The translations under genes were made by a program, and so were the position numbers. From positions 1 through 5,746 of the forward strand of contig JBBSTR010000131.1 of NCBI GenBank assembly GCA_038235705.1: a DNA stretch of 5,746 nucleotides, given 5' to 3'. The notes under the pieces are model-generated. The model searched no databases and was not told the origin of the DNA. It was given only the letters and a program-made list of their open reading frames with translations. Positions 1 to 5,670 of the stretch are shown here, piece by piece. Source of the DNA: CANKBT01 sp038235705. Lineage in GTDB: Bacteria > Actinomycetota > Actinomycetes > Mycobacteriales > SCTD01. Numbering within the stretch: the stretch's first letter is position 1; every line of letters starts with the position of its first letter.

Positions 1-726
1 CGCAGCCGCCGAACCCAGGAAGGCGTACGCCCGCGCGACCGCGTTCAGCACCTCGGCCGGCTGGTCCTGCACCAGGCAGGGCTCGTCGAGCTGGACCCAG
101 CCGGCGCCGGCCTCGGCGAGCCGTGCGAGCAGGTCGGCGTACACCACCAGCAGGTCGTCGAGCCGGTCGAGCGGTGCAAAGCCCTCCGGGGCGCCGGTCT
201 CCGGCTTGGACAGCATCAGGAAGGTGACCGGCCCGACCAGGACCGGTCGGGCCGACAGGCCGCGGCTGCGCGCCTCGGCCAGCTCGCCGAGCGGCTTGGC
301 GGCGTCCGCGGCGAAGGCGGTCGCCGGGCCGATCTCGGGCACCAGGTAGTGGTAGTTGGTGTCGAACCACTTGGTCATCTCAAGCGGTGCGACCCGGTCG
401 TCGCCCCTGGCCATCGCGAAGTAGGTCGCCAGGCCGCCGCCTGCGTCCCGGTGACGGCCGGGGACCGCGCCGACCATGACGGTTGCGTCCAGGACGTGGT
501 CGTACAGCGAGAAGTCGTTGACCGGGATCTCGTCCACCCCGCTGTCGACGAGCCGTTGCCAGGTCTCCCCGCGCAACCGCGAGGCCTCCGCCAGCAGGGC
601 GTCCTCGCTCAGCTCGCCGCGCCAGTGGCTTTCCAGCGCCCGCTTCAGGGCCCGGTCGACGCCGATCCTCGGGAAGCCGAGAACGGTGCTGCGGGGGTGC
701 GTGCTGATGTTCGTGGTGCTCGTCAT
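1..726 (-). CDS. metE: Cobalamin-independent methionine synthase, N-terminal part (runs off left edge)
   Basis: MetE transfers the methyl group of 5-methyltetrahydropteroyl-triglutamate to homocysteine, the last step of methionine synthesis, without vitamin B12. It acts in the cytoplasm. The 242 codons present are open to the window edge and match the N-terminal barrel. An early GFPRIG motif (about residues 17-22) is followed by ALKRALESHW, then PVNDFSLYDHVLD, and then EMTKWFDTNYHYLVPE around residues 117-131 (W120), a hallmark of the family. QLDEPCLVQD lies near the truncated end. Full MetE is about 750-770 residues. The zinc- and homocysteine-binding His/Cys/Glu/Cys residues belong to the C-terminal half and are outside the window. 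The ATG at 726-724 is preceded by a good Shine-Dalgarno sequence (GAGGAGA, 737-731) and gives the normal N-terminus. The upstream gene on the same strand ends 105 bp away, so metE could have its own promoter or be read through. Identification is firm; only completeness is unknown. Confidence 0.96.
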   Translation of the reverse strand, partial: MTSTTNISTHPRSTVLGFPRIGVDRALKRALESHWRGELSEDALLAEASRLRGETWQRLVDSGVDEIPVNDFSLYDHVLDATVMVGAVPGRHRDAGGGLATYFAMARGDDRVAPLEMTKWFDTNYHYLVPEIGPATAFAADAAKPLGELAEARSRGLSARPVLVGPVTFLMLSKPETGAPEGFAPLDRLDDLLVVYADLLARLAEAGAGWVQLDEPCLVQDQPAEVLNAVARAYAFLGSAAA

Positions 727-800
727 GGGCTCTCCTCGCAGCTCACCGGGTTCCCTCTTGCGACGACCGTCCTGGCTTGGGCGGCCGCACCAGCTGCGTT

Positions 801-818
801 CCCACTGTGTCACGTGGG
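801..818. repeat. Short inverted repeat between the ATL gene and metE
   Basis: CCCAC (801-805) and GTGGG (814-818) can pair as a 5-bp stem with an 8-base loop, with one further possible G-T pair outside. It lies about 15 bases beyond the ATL stop codon and 75 bases before metE. There is no T-run, so it is at best a weak terminator or part of the metE leader. The CACGTG hexamer at 811-816 is itself palindromic. The repeat is seen in the sequence; any function is a guess. Confidence 0.22.
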
Positions 819-831
819 GCTGCCGCGGTTC

Positions 832-1179
832 TCAGACGCTTCTGCCGTCCCAACGGGCTCGCGACAGGTCGACGCGGTCGCCGCGCAGCGGACAGCCCTC
901 CTCCGCGAGGCGTGTCAGCCCCTCGACCGGGGCCGCCGGGTTGGGGTGCCCGGAGGCCAGGATCACCCGCCACCACGGGACCTCTCGGCCCCGCGTGCTG
1001 AGCACCTGACCGACCGCACGGTGGCGCCGAGGGGCGCCGACGTACTCGGCGACGTCGCCGTACGTCATGACGCGACCCGGCGGGATCGCATCGACCGCGT
1101 CGAGCACCGCGAACGCGAACGCGGTCGGCGGGGCGCCGGTCGGACGCACGGACAGCCCGGCGGAGACCGACGCGCTCAC
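832..1179 (-). CDS. Alkyltransferase-like protein (ATL), MGMT family without catalytic cysteine
   Basis: This 115-residue protein is the DNA-binding half of the O6-alkylguanine-DNA methyltransferase family. TYGDVAEYVG (residues 39-48) supplies the conserved Tyr40 that helps flip the base. RAVGQVL (54-60) contains the Arg finger in the recognition helix. The active-site PCHRV motif of true methyltransferases is replaced by PWWRV (68-72), with Trp69 in the position of the methyl-accepting cysteine. Such ATL proteins (E. coli YbaZ, S. pombe Atl1) bind O6-alkylguanine and flag it for nucleotide excision repair rather than repairing it directly. The length and the absence of the N-terminal RNase H-like domain agree with this. 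The start is GTG at 1179; an in-frame stop at 1251-1249 leaves no earlier ATG or GTG, and no strong Shine-Dalgarno sequence is visible. The gene diverges from idi and lies upstream of metE on the same strand. Its repair role is inferred from the family. Confidence 0.88.
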   Translation of the reverse strand: MSASVSAGLSVRPTGAPPTAFAFAVLDAVDAIPPGRVMTYGDVAEYVGAPRRHRAVGQVLSTRGREVPWWRVILASGHPNPAAPVEGLTRLAEEGCPLRGDRVDLSRARWDGRSV

Positions 1180-1221
1180 TGCAGCCGGACCCGGCGTGGC
1201 GACGTCGACGCGGGCGGTACT

Positions 1222-1270
1222 GCCTGCCCACCCCGTCGGCGACTCATCTCACCGAGGCTAGTGGGCAGGC
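1222..1270. repeat. Perfect 10-bp inverted repeat in the ATL/idi divergent gap
   Basis: GCCTGCCCAC (1222-1231) and GTGGGCAGGC (1261-1270) are exact reverse complements separated by 29 bases. They sit between the divergent starts of the ATL gene (1179) and idi (1304), where promoters for both should lie. The arms could be two half-sites for a regulator that loops or cooperates, or the stem of a leader RNA hairpin. The repeat is directly visible; its role is not known. I found no convincing -35/-10 pair in this gap. Confidence 0.45.
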
Positions 1271-1286
1271 GTGGACCGGGCTGGAC

Positions 1287-1291
1287 AGGAG
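1287..1291 (+). promoter_or_regulatory. Candidate ribosome binding site for idi
   Basis: AGGAG lies 12 bases before the ATG at 1304. The spacing is slightly long. It lies inside the extension that a GTG start at 1271 would create, which favours the ATG at 1304. Confidence 0.45.
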
Positions 1292-1303
1292 ACACTGGCC
1301 GGG

Positions 1304-1843
1304 ATGACCACCACTCTGAACGACGAGCTCGTCGTCCTGCTGGACGACACCGGCGCGCCCTGCGGCAGTGCCCGCAAGGCGGACGTGCACCACGCGCGCA
1401 CGCCGCTGCACCTGGCCTTCTCCTGCTGGCTGTTCGACGAGGCGGGCCGCACGCTGCTCACCCGGCGTGCGCTGACCAAGAAGACCTGGCCGGGCATCTG
1501 GACCAACAGCTTCTGCGGGCACCCGGCGCCGGGCGAGCCGATGACCGACGCCGTCCTGCGTCGCGGCCGCCAAGAGCTCGGTGCCGCCGTGGCGCGTCCG
1601 GTCGTCGCGCTGCCGGACTTCCGCTACCGCGCGGTGATGGCCGACGGGACCGTGGAGAACGAGGTGTGCCCGGTCTTCACCTCGGCGCTGGTTTCCGAGA
1701 TGGTGCTCGATCCGGACGAGGTCGACGACACCCGCTGGCTGACCCTGGTCGAGCTGACGGCCCTGATTGAGGCCGACCCGCAGCCGTGGAGCCCGTGGCT
1801 GCGTGAGCAGCTGCCGCAGCTGCTCACCGTCGTACGCGTCTGA
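1304..1843 (+). CDS. idi: Isopentenyl-diphosphate delta-isomerase, type I
   Basis: Idi interconverts isopentenyl and dimethylallyl diphosphate, supplying the starter unit for isoprenoids (quinone side chains, carotenoids, polyprenols). It is cytosolic and uses divalent metals. The 179-residue product is a Nudix-fold enzyme that aligns along its length with my recollection of E. coli Idi. The metal-site histidines are His29, His36 and His73. LHLAFSCWLF (35-44) and the WPGIWTNSFCGHP block (62-74) carry catalytic Cys71. Glu91 lies in the Nudix-like helix (RRGRQELG), and ENEVCP (118-123) provides Glu118 and catalytic Glu120. SPWLREQLPQL lies near the C-terminus. I chose the ATG at 1304 because MTTTLNDELVVLLDD matches the usual N-terminus. 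A GTG at 1271 would add 11 residues with no family match. The gene stands alone, with a tRNA about 100 bp downstream, and I see no other isoprenoid genes nearby. All catalytic residues are intact, so it should be functional. Confidence 0.95.
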   Translation: MTTTLNDELVVLLDDTGAPCGSARKADVHHARTPLHLAFSCWLFDEAGRTLLTRRALTKKTWPGIWTNSFCGHPAPGEPMTDAVLRRGRQELGAAVARPVVALPDFRYRAVMADGTVENEVCPVFTSALVSEMVLDPDEVDDTRWLTLVELTALIEADPQPWSPWLREQLPQLLTVVRV

Positions 1844-1945
1844 GGACGGCCAGCAGCAGGAGCAGGATCCGGTCGGCGAGCATCACCGCCACCTACCTGG
1901 CCCTGGACGATCCACACCCCGGCGTACGGCACACTGGCTCCGCCG

Positions 1946-2032
1946 GGAGGGCTCGCCTAGTGGCCGATGGCGGCGGTCTTGAAAACCGCTAGGGGTGCAA
2001 GCTCCTCGTGGGTTCGAATCCCACGCCCTCCG
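1946..2032 (+). tRNA. tRNA-Ser(UGA)
   Basis: This is a complete 87-base serine tRNA reading UCA codons. The acceptor stem GGAGGGC (1946-1952) pairs with GCCCTCC (2025-2031), followed by discriminator G2032. The D arm carries TAGTGG. The anticodon stem GCGGT/ACCGC (1973-1977 and 1985-1989) encloses the loop CTTGAAA with anticodon TGA at 1980-1982. The long class II variable arm pairs AGGGG with CTCCT around a six-base loop, as expected for serine. The T arm is GTGGG-TTCGAAT-CCCAC (2008-2024). CCA is not encoded; the bases after the discriminator are CTG. No clear promoter or terminator can be identified in the roughly 100-bp flanks. The exporter gene is transcribed towards it from the other side. 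Confidence 0.96.
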
Positions 2033-2140
2033 CTGGACCGACGCGCTGCAGAACTCTGTTGCGTTGATCTTGCTGCTGGCCCATCACGGAGCCGCGGATA
2101 ACGCTGGTCCCTCGGCCGCCCGTGGGACGCAGGTCTGGGG

Positions 2141-4213
2141 TCAGTCGACGGGAGCGGGCCGTGCCGATGGCGCTTCGATGAGGTGGGAGGGCCACCAGAA
2201 CCGGTCGCCGAGCGCGATGGCCACGGCGGGCACGACGACGGTGCGCACCACCAGCGTGTCGAGCAGCACGCCGACGAAGACGATGATGCCGATCTGGGTG
2301 AGCACGATGAGCGGCAGGACGCCGAGCACCGCGAAGACCGAGGCGAGCAGGATGCCCGCGCTCGTGATGACCCCGCCGGTGACGCGGACCGCAGTGATCA
2401 TGCCTTCGCGGGTGCCCTCGGACTGAGAGACCTCGCGGGCCCGGGTGACCAGGAAGATGCTGTAGTCCACGCCGAGGGCCACCAGGAACAGGAACGACAG
2501 CAGCAGCACGAGCGGGTCCAGCGGCGGGAACCCGAGCACGTGGCGAAACAGCAGCCAGCTGGCGCCGAGCGCGGCGCCGTAGGAGGTGACCACGCTGAGC
2601 ATGAGAACCGCCGGTGCCACCAGGCAGCGCAGGACCGCGACCAGGACCAGGGCGACCAGCACGAGGATCAGCGGGATGAGCAGGCGTGCGTCGCGGGCGG
2701 CGGCAGCGTTGGTGTCCAGGGTCTTGGCGACCGACCCGCCGATCACGGCGTCCGACCCGGGGACCTGACGGACGGCCGTCCGGACCGCCCGGACGGCGCG
2801 GTCGGAGGCGTCCGTGCCGGGGGCGGCGGTCAGGACGACGTCGACCTGAGCGCTACGACCGGACTCCAGACCGACGCGGGCGGAGGCGACCCCGTCGACC
2901 CGGCCGGCCGCGGTGGCGACGGCGCCGGCCACCTGCGGCGTCGTCAGGACCGCCACCGGGTCCGACGTCCCGGCGGGGAACGCGCTCGCCAGCGTCTGCT
3001 CGCCGGCGATCGCCTCGGGCTGGGAACGGAACAGCTCGCTCTGTGTCAGACCGGTCTGGATGCCGAGCACCCCGGAGGCGAGAGCCAGCAGCACTGCGGT
3101 CGCCGCGACCGCCACGGTGCGCGGTCGCCGGGCAACGGCCTCCCCGAGCCGGCCCCACACCTTTCCCTCGGTCGGGGCGTCGCCGAAGCGGGGGACGAAG
3201 GGCCAGAACACGCGTCGTCCGACCAGCACGAGCAGCGCCGGTAGAACGATCAGCGCCGAGGACATCGCGAGAAGCACCCCGACGACGGCGCTGGCGCCCA
3301 GTGCTCGGTTGGACGCCGTGTCGCTGAGCAGCAGGGTGCCCACGGCCAGCACCACCGTGCCGCCGCTGGCGAGCACGGCCTGGGCCGTACGGGGCAAGGC
3401 ATGCCGCATCGCGGCGTAGGCGCTCTCGTACTGGCGCAGCTCCTCGCGGTAGCGGGCGATGAGCAGCAAGGCGTAGTTGGTGGCGGCGCCGAACACCAGG
3501 ACGCTGGTGATCCCCTGGGCCGACGGGTCCGGGGCGATGTCGAGCAGGGCCAGCGCCTGGTCGGCCAGCTTGAGCGCGGTCTGCTCGGTCGCGCCGACGA
3601 CGATCAGCGGGAGCAGCCATAGAACCGGGCTGCGGTAGGTGATCAGCAGCAGCAGGGCCACGACCAGTGCGGTCGCCCCGAGCAGCCGCACGTTCGCACC
3701 GTCGAACACGGCCGCCAGGTCAGCGGTGATCGCCGGGGCGCCGGTGACCTCGGCCTTCAGCCCCTCCGGCAGGTCGCGCGCGACGGCGGCGCGCAGGTCG
3801 CCGACCTCCTTCGCGGTGCGCTTGTTGTCCCCGGAGAGCGCAAGCGGCACGGCGACCAGCGCGACCGTGCCGTCCTTCGACAGCTGCGGCGGCGACACGC
3901 CTGCGCCGGGCAGGGCGTACGGCTCGAGGTCCGTGCTCACCTGCGCCAGGGCGGCCCGTTGGGCTGGGTCGAGCGGCTCGCCCCCGGGTCGGCTGAGGAC
4001 CACGACGGCGGGTGCGACGTCCGAGCGCGGCAGGTCGGCCTGGCGCCGCTCGGCGACGGTCGACTCGTACGAGGCCGAGAGGCCGGTGCTCGACACCGGT
4101 TTCGCCGGGGTGGGCGCCGGGAGCAGCAGGACGCCCGTCACGAGCGCCACCGCTGCGAGGAGCGTGAGCGCTGCGCTGCGGCGTCGACGCAGGACGTGGT
4201 CGAAGATGGACAT
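2141..4213 (-). CDS. MMPL/RND-family membrane exporter
   Basis: This 690-residue inner-membrane transporter belongs to the MMPL family of the RND superfamily, which exports lipids, siderophores, antibiotics or drugs using the proton gradient. The layout is the usual duplicated one. TM1 is near residues 14-32, followed by an extracytoplasmic domain (about 35-172) and TM2-TM6 (about 177-331). A cytoplasmic loop and TM7 (about 360-382) are followed by a second extracytoplasmic domain and TM8-TM12 (about 515-660). Family signatures include SPVLWLLPL (195-203), ATNYALLLIARYREEL (244-259), GVDYSIFL (581-588), GVLLDTLVVRTVVVPA (648-663) and GDRFWWP near the C-terminus. The TM10 Asp-Tyr pair (D583-Y584) is present, but the TM4 partner is Asn246-Tyr247 instead of Asp-Tyr. 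At 690 residues it is shorter than the mycobacterial MmpL proteins. I chose the ATG at 4213, with AGGGAG seven bases upstream. It diverges from marR over a shared palindrome, so MarR-type repression is likely. The substrate cannot be told from sequence. Confidence 0.92.
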   Translation of the reverse strand: MSIFDHVLRRRRSAALTLLAAVALVTGVLLLPAPTPAKPVSSTGLSASYESTVAERRQADLPRSDVAPAVVVLSRPGGEPLDPAQRAALAQVSTDLEPYALPGAGVSPPQLSKDGTVALVAVPLALSGDNKRTAKEVGDLRAAVARDLPEGLKAEVTGAPAITADLAAVFDGANVRLLGATALVVALLLLITYRSPVLWLLPLIVVGATEQTALKLADQALALLDIAPDPSAQGITSVLVFGAATNYALLLIARYREELRQYESAYAAMRHALPRTAQAVLASGGTVVLAVGTLLLSDTASNRALGASAVVGVLLAMSSALIVLPALLVLVGRRVFWPFVPRFGDAPTEGKVWGRLGEAVARRPRTVAVAATAVLLALASGVLGIQTGLTQSELFRSQPEAIAGEQTLASAFPAGTSDPVAVLTTPQVAGAVATAAGRVDGVASARVGLESGRSAQVDVVLTAAPGTDASDRAVRAVRTAVRQVPGSDAVIGGSVAKTLDTNAAAARDARLLIPLILVLVALVLVAVLRCLVAPAVLMLSVVTSYGAALGASWLLFRHVLGFPPLDPLVLLLSFLFLVALGVDYSIFLVTRAREVSQSEGTREGMITAVRVTGGVITSAGILLASVFAVLGVLPLIVLTQIGIIVFVGVLLDTLVVRTVVVPAVAIALGDRFWWPSHLIEAPSARPAPVD

Positions 4214-4220
4214 GTGACGG

Positions 4221-4226
4221 CTCCCT
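4221..4226 (-). promoter_or_regulatory. Ribosome binding site deciding the exporter start
   Basis: Read on the minus strand, AGGGAG lies seven bases before the ATG at 4213. It supports that start over the ATG at 4258, which lies inside the palindromic operator and would add a 15-residue hydrophilic extension with no family match. Confidence 0.7.
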
Positions 4227-4229
4227 GGA

Positions 4230-4258
4230 TTGCCTCGGCGACAGAATATCTCTACCAT
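4230..4258 (+). promoter_or_regulatory. Candidate marR promoter
   Basis: TTGCCT (4230-4235) and TACCAT (4253-4258) are spaced by exactly 17 bases and fit the actinobacterial housekeeping pattern TTGNNN/TANNNT. Transcription would begin near 4265, about 20 bases before the marR start. The -10 box lies inside the palindrome at 4246-4266, which fits autorepression. A weaker -10 on the minus strand (TATTCT, 4248-4243) could serve the exporter gene. Both are predictions by eye. Confidence 0.5.
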
Positions 4259-4266
4259 AGAGACAT
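4246..4266. promoter_or_regulatory. Probable MarR operator (21-bp palindrome)
   Basis: TCTCTA (4249-4254) and TAGAGA (4258-4263) are exact inverted arms around a 3-base centre. After one mismatched pair the symmetry continues for two more bases on each side (AT at 4246-4247, AT at 4265-4266). This is the most AT-rich spot in an otherwise GC-rich window, and it sits between the divergent exporter and marR genes. MarR dimers typically bind 16-20 bp palindromes in exactly such positions. Binding here would cover the marR -10 box and the probable exporter promoter. Confidence 0.72.
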
Positions 4267-4284
4267 GCTCGAAGGGCTCGCGCC

Positions 4285-4755
4285 ATGACGACCGACCGGC
4301 AGCAGCTGCGCGCAGACGTCGTGGACGCCGTACGCGCGATCGCGCTGGAGAGCGACCGGCTCGGCCAGGCCTTCGCCGTCTCGCACGACCTGCACCCCAC
4401 CGACTGGACGGCGCTGGTGCACGTGATGCAGGCCGACCGTGACGGTCACCCCCTCACGCCCGGCGCCCTGGCCGGGCTGCTCGGCGTCTCGTCCGGGTCC
4501 GCCACCGCCGTCGTCGACCGGCTCGAGGCTCGCGGTCACCTGGCGCGCGAGCGCGACACCGGCGACCGTCGCCGCGTGCACCTGCGCTACGCGGAGACCG
4601 CGCGCGCGCTCGCCGGTGACTTCTTCGGGCCGCTCGGGCGGCAGAGCGCTCAGATCATGGACCCGATGGGTGACGACGACCTCGCGATGGTGCTGCGCTT
4701 CCTCGACGCCATGACCAGGGCCATGGCCGACGCCCGCCAATCCGCCGGTGCCTGA
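4285..4755 (+). CDS. MarR-family transcriptional regulator
   Basis: This 156-residue cytosolic protein has the MarR layout of N- and C-terminal dimerisation helices around a winged helix-turn-helix. The helix-turn-helix is LTPGALAGLLGVSSGSATAVVDRLEARGHLAR (about residues 57-88), and the wing carries the family's D-x-R signature in DTGDRRRVHL (91-100). DWTALVHVMQAD (40-51) matches the helix before the reading head. Such proteins are homodimeric repressors released by phenolic, lipophilic or oxidising ligands. The ATG at 4285 has GAAGGG eight bases upstream. The gene diverges from the MMPL exporter across a 71-bp gap with a strong palindrome, the classic arrangement for a local repressor of an efflux pump that also controls itself. 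It ends 10 bases before the stop of the convergent ligase remnant. Ligand and true targets are not determinable from the sequence. Confidence 0.93.
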   Translation: MTTDRQQLRADVVDAVRAIALESDRLGQAFAVSHDLHPTDWTALVHVMQADRDGHPLTPGALAGLLGVSSGSATAVVDRLEARGHLARERDTGDRRRVHLRYAETARALAGDFFGPLGRQSAQIMDPMGDDDLAMVLRFLDAMTRAMADARQSAGA

Positions 4756-4770
4756 CCTCAGGACGTCAGG
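4751..4770. repeat. Inverted repeat at the convergent marR/ligase ends
   Basis: CCTGAC (4751-4756) and GTCAGG (4765-4770) form a 6-bp inverted repeat with an 8-base loop. It includes the TGA stop codons of both convergent genes (4753-4755 and 4768-4766). A competing nested pairing, CCTGA with TCAGG (4751-4755, 4758-4762), also exists. It might act as a weak bidirectional terminator, but it is short and has no T-run. Confidence 0.25.
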
Positions 4771-5606
4771 ACAGCACGTCGTACGCCCCGTCGCGGATCG
4801 CCTGCAGCACCCGGAACTTCTGGATCTTGCCGGAGCCGGTGAGCGGAAACTGCTCCGCGACGAACCAGTCGGTCGGGGTCTTGGCCGGGGCCAGGTGCTG
4901 CCGGACGTGGGCGCGCAGGAGCTGGGCGGAGAGCGGACCGCCTGACGGCCGCAGACGCAGCACCGCAGCGACGCGTTCCCCCCAGAGCGGGTCGGGGATC
5001 CCCACGACGACGGCGTCGGCGACGTCCGGGTGGCCGAGCAGCACCTCCTCGATCTCGACCGGGAAGATGTTCTCGCCTCCTCGGATGACCATGTCCTTGA
5101 GCCTGCCGGTCAGGCGCACGTAGCCACGGTCGTCCATGGTGCCGAGGTCCCCGGTGTGCAGCCACCCGTCCTGGTCGACGGTGGCGGCGGTGAGGTCCGG
5201 CCGGTCGTAGTAGCCGGCCATGACCTGGTAGCCGCGGGCACAGACCTCACCCTGCTCGCCGGTCGGCACCACGGTGCCGGCCACCGGGTCCAGGACGGCG
5301 ACGTCGAGACTGTCCAACGGCCGACCGACGGTGCTCAGCCGCTCCGGGTCGGGGTCGGCCGGGTCGGTCTGCGTGATCGTCGGACTCAGCTCGGTCTGGC
5401 CGTAGATGGTGCTGATCCGGCAACCGAACGCCTTCTCGACGCGCTGAGCCAGCTCGGCCGGGACGTGCGCTCCTCCGGACAGCACCAGGTCGATGCAACC
5501 GACGTCTACGTGCTGCAGGTCGGGATGGTCCAGGACAGCGATCAGCATCGTGGACACCCCCATCAGGCAGTCCGGACGGTGCTCAGCCACGGCCGAGAGC
5601 ATCAGC
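4766..5606 (-). pseudogene. Acyl-CoA synthetase (AMP-binding), 5' end cut off by an IS element
   Basis: This is the C-terminal 280 or so codons of an ANL-superfamily ligase, which activates a carboxylic or fatty acid as acyl-AMP and transfers it to CoA. YGQTE (codons 5404-5390) is the adenylate-binding A5 motif. HTGDLG (from about 5159) is A7, and GRLKDMVIRGGENIFPVEIEE (spanning about 5107-5048) is the hinge and A8 region. PLTGSGKI holds the catalytic A10 lysine (codon 4828-4826). The text preceding A5 (GVSTMLIAVLDHPD) resembles fatty-acyl or medium-chain acyl-CoA ligases of the FadD type. Whole enzymes are about 500-560 residues; the P-loop-like A3 motif (TSGTTGxPKG) and the rest of the N-terminal half are missing. 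Homology stops at 5606, where the IS21-type end begins and places TGA in frame at 5611-5609. An internal ATG at 5602 opens the remaining frame but has no Shine-Dalgarno sequence. The fragment is very unlikely to be active. Substrate is unknown. Confidence 0.88.
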
Positions 5607-5620
5607 TGTCAACGCCGCTT

Positions 5621-5659
5621 GAAAGTTGACCCCCTGGCGCCGTCCGAAAACTGACCCCC
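5621..5659. repeat. IS terminal direct repeats (transposase binding sites)
   Basis: GAAAGTTGACCCCC (5621-5634) and GAAAACTGACCCCC (5646-5659) agree at 12 of 14 positions and start 25 bases apart. They lie between the element tip at 5607 and the istB stop codon. Repeats of this type near IS21 ends are the sites bound by the IstA transposase. Confidence 0.75.
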
Positions 5660-5670
5660 CGGGGTCGGTG

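Noticed and set aside
743..1231. Minus-strand open frame overlapping the ATL gene in another frame
   Set aside because: Its Arg-rich, low-complexity translation shows no motif, while the overlapping ATL frame has clear MGMT-family signatures.
1271..1303. Upstream GTG start (1271) for idi
   Set aside because: The extra 11 residues have no counterpart in the Idi family, and the AGGAG at 1287-1291 would then lie inside the gene.
349..1770. Long plus-strand open frame (473 codons)
   Set aside because: It runs antisense to metE and the ATL gene and then out of frame through idi. Its translation is Arg/Ala/Gly-rich with no family resemblance. It is a product of high GC content.
1844..1945. Possible terminator for idi or promoter for the tRNA
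   Set aside because: I could find neither a stable hairpin with a T-run nor a convincing -35/-10 pair in this 102-bp gap.
1989..2195. Minus-strand 68-codon frame ending in GVGFEPTRSLHP
   Set aside because: The GVGFEPTR tail is the well-known false peptide made by translating the reverse strand of a tRNA T arm; here it covers tRNA-Ser.
2183..3244. Plus-strand 353-codon frame antisense to the exporter gene
   Set aside because: It is a His/Asp/Gln/Arg-rich shadow of hydrophobic codons in the MMPL gene, whose membrane segments and motifs are convincing.
4214..4258. Upstream ATG (4258) for the exporter
   Set aside because: It would put the start inside the palindromic operator and add a 15-residue hydrophilic stretch; the ATG at 4213 has a good ribosome binding site and leads straight into TM1.
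5030..5629. Plus-strand 199-codon frame across the ligase remnant and IS tip
   Set aside because: It is antisense to a frame with clear ANL motifs and crosses the insertion junction; there is no recognisable domain.
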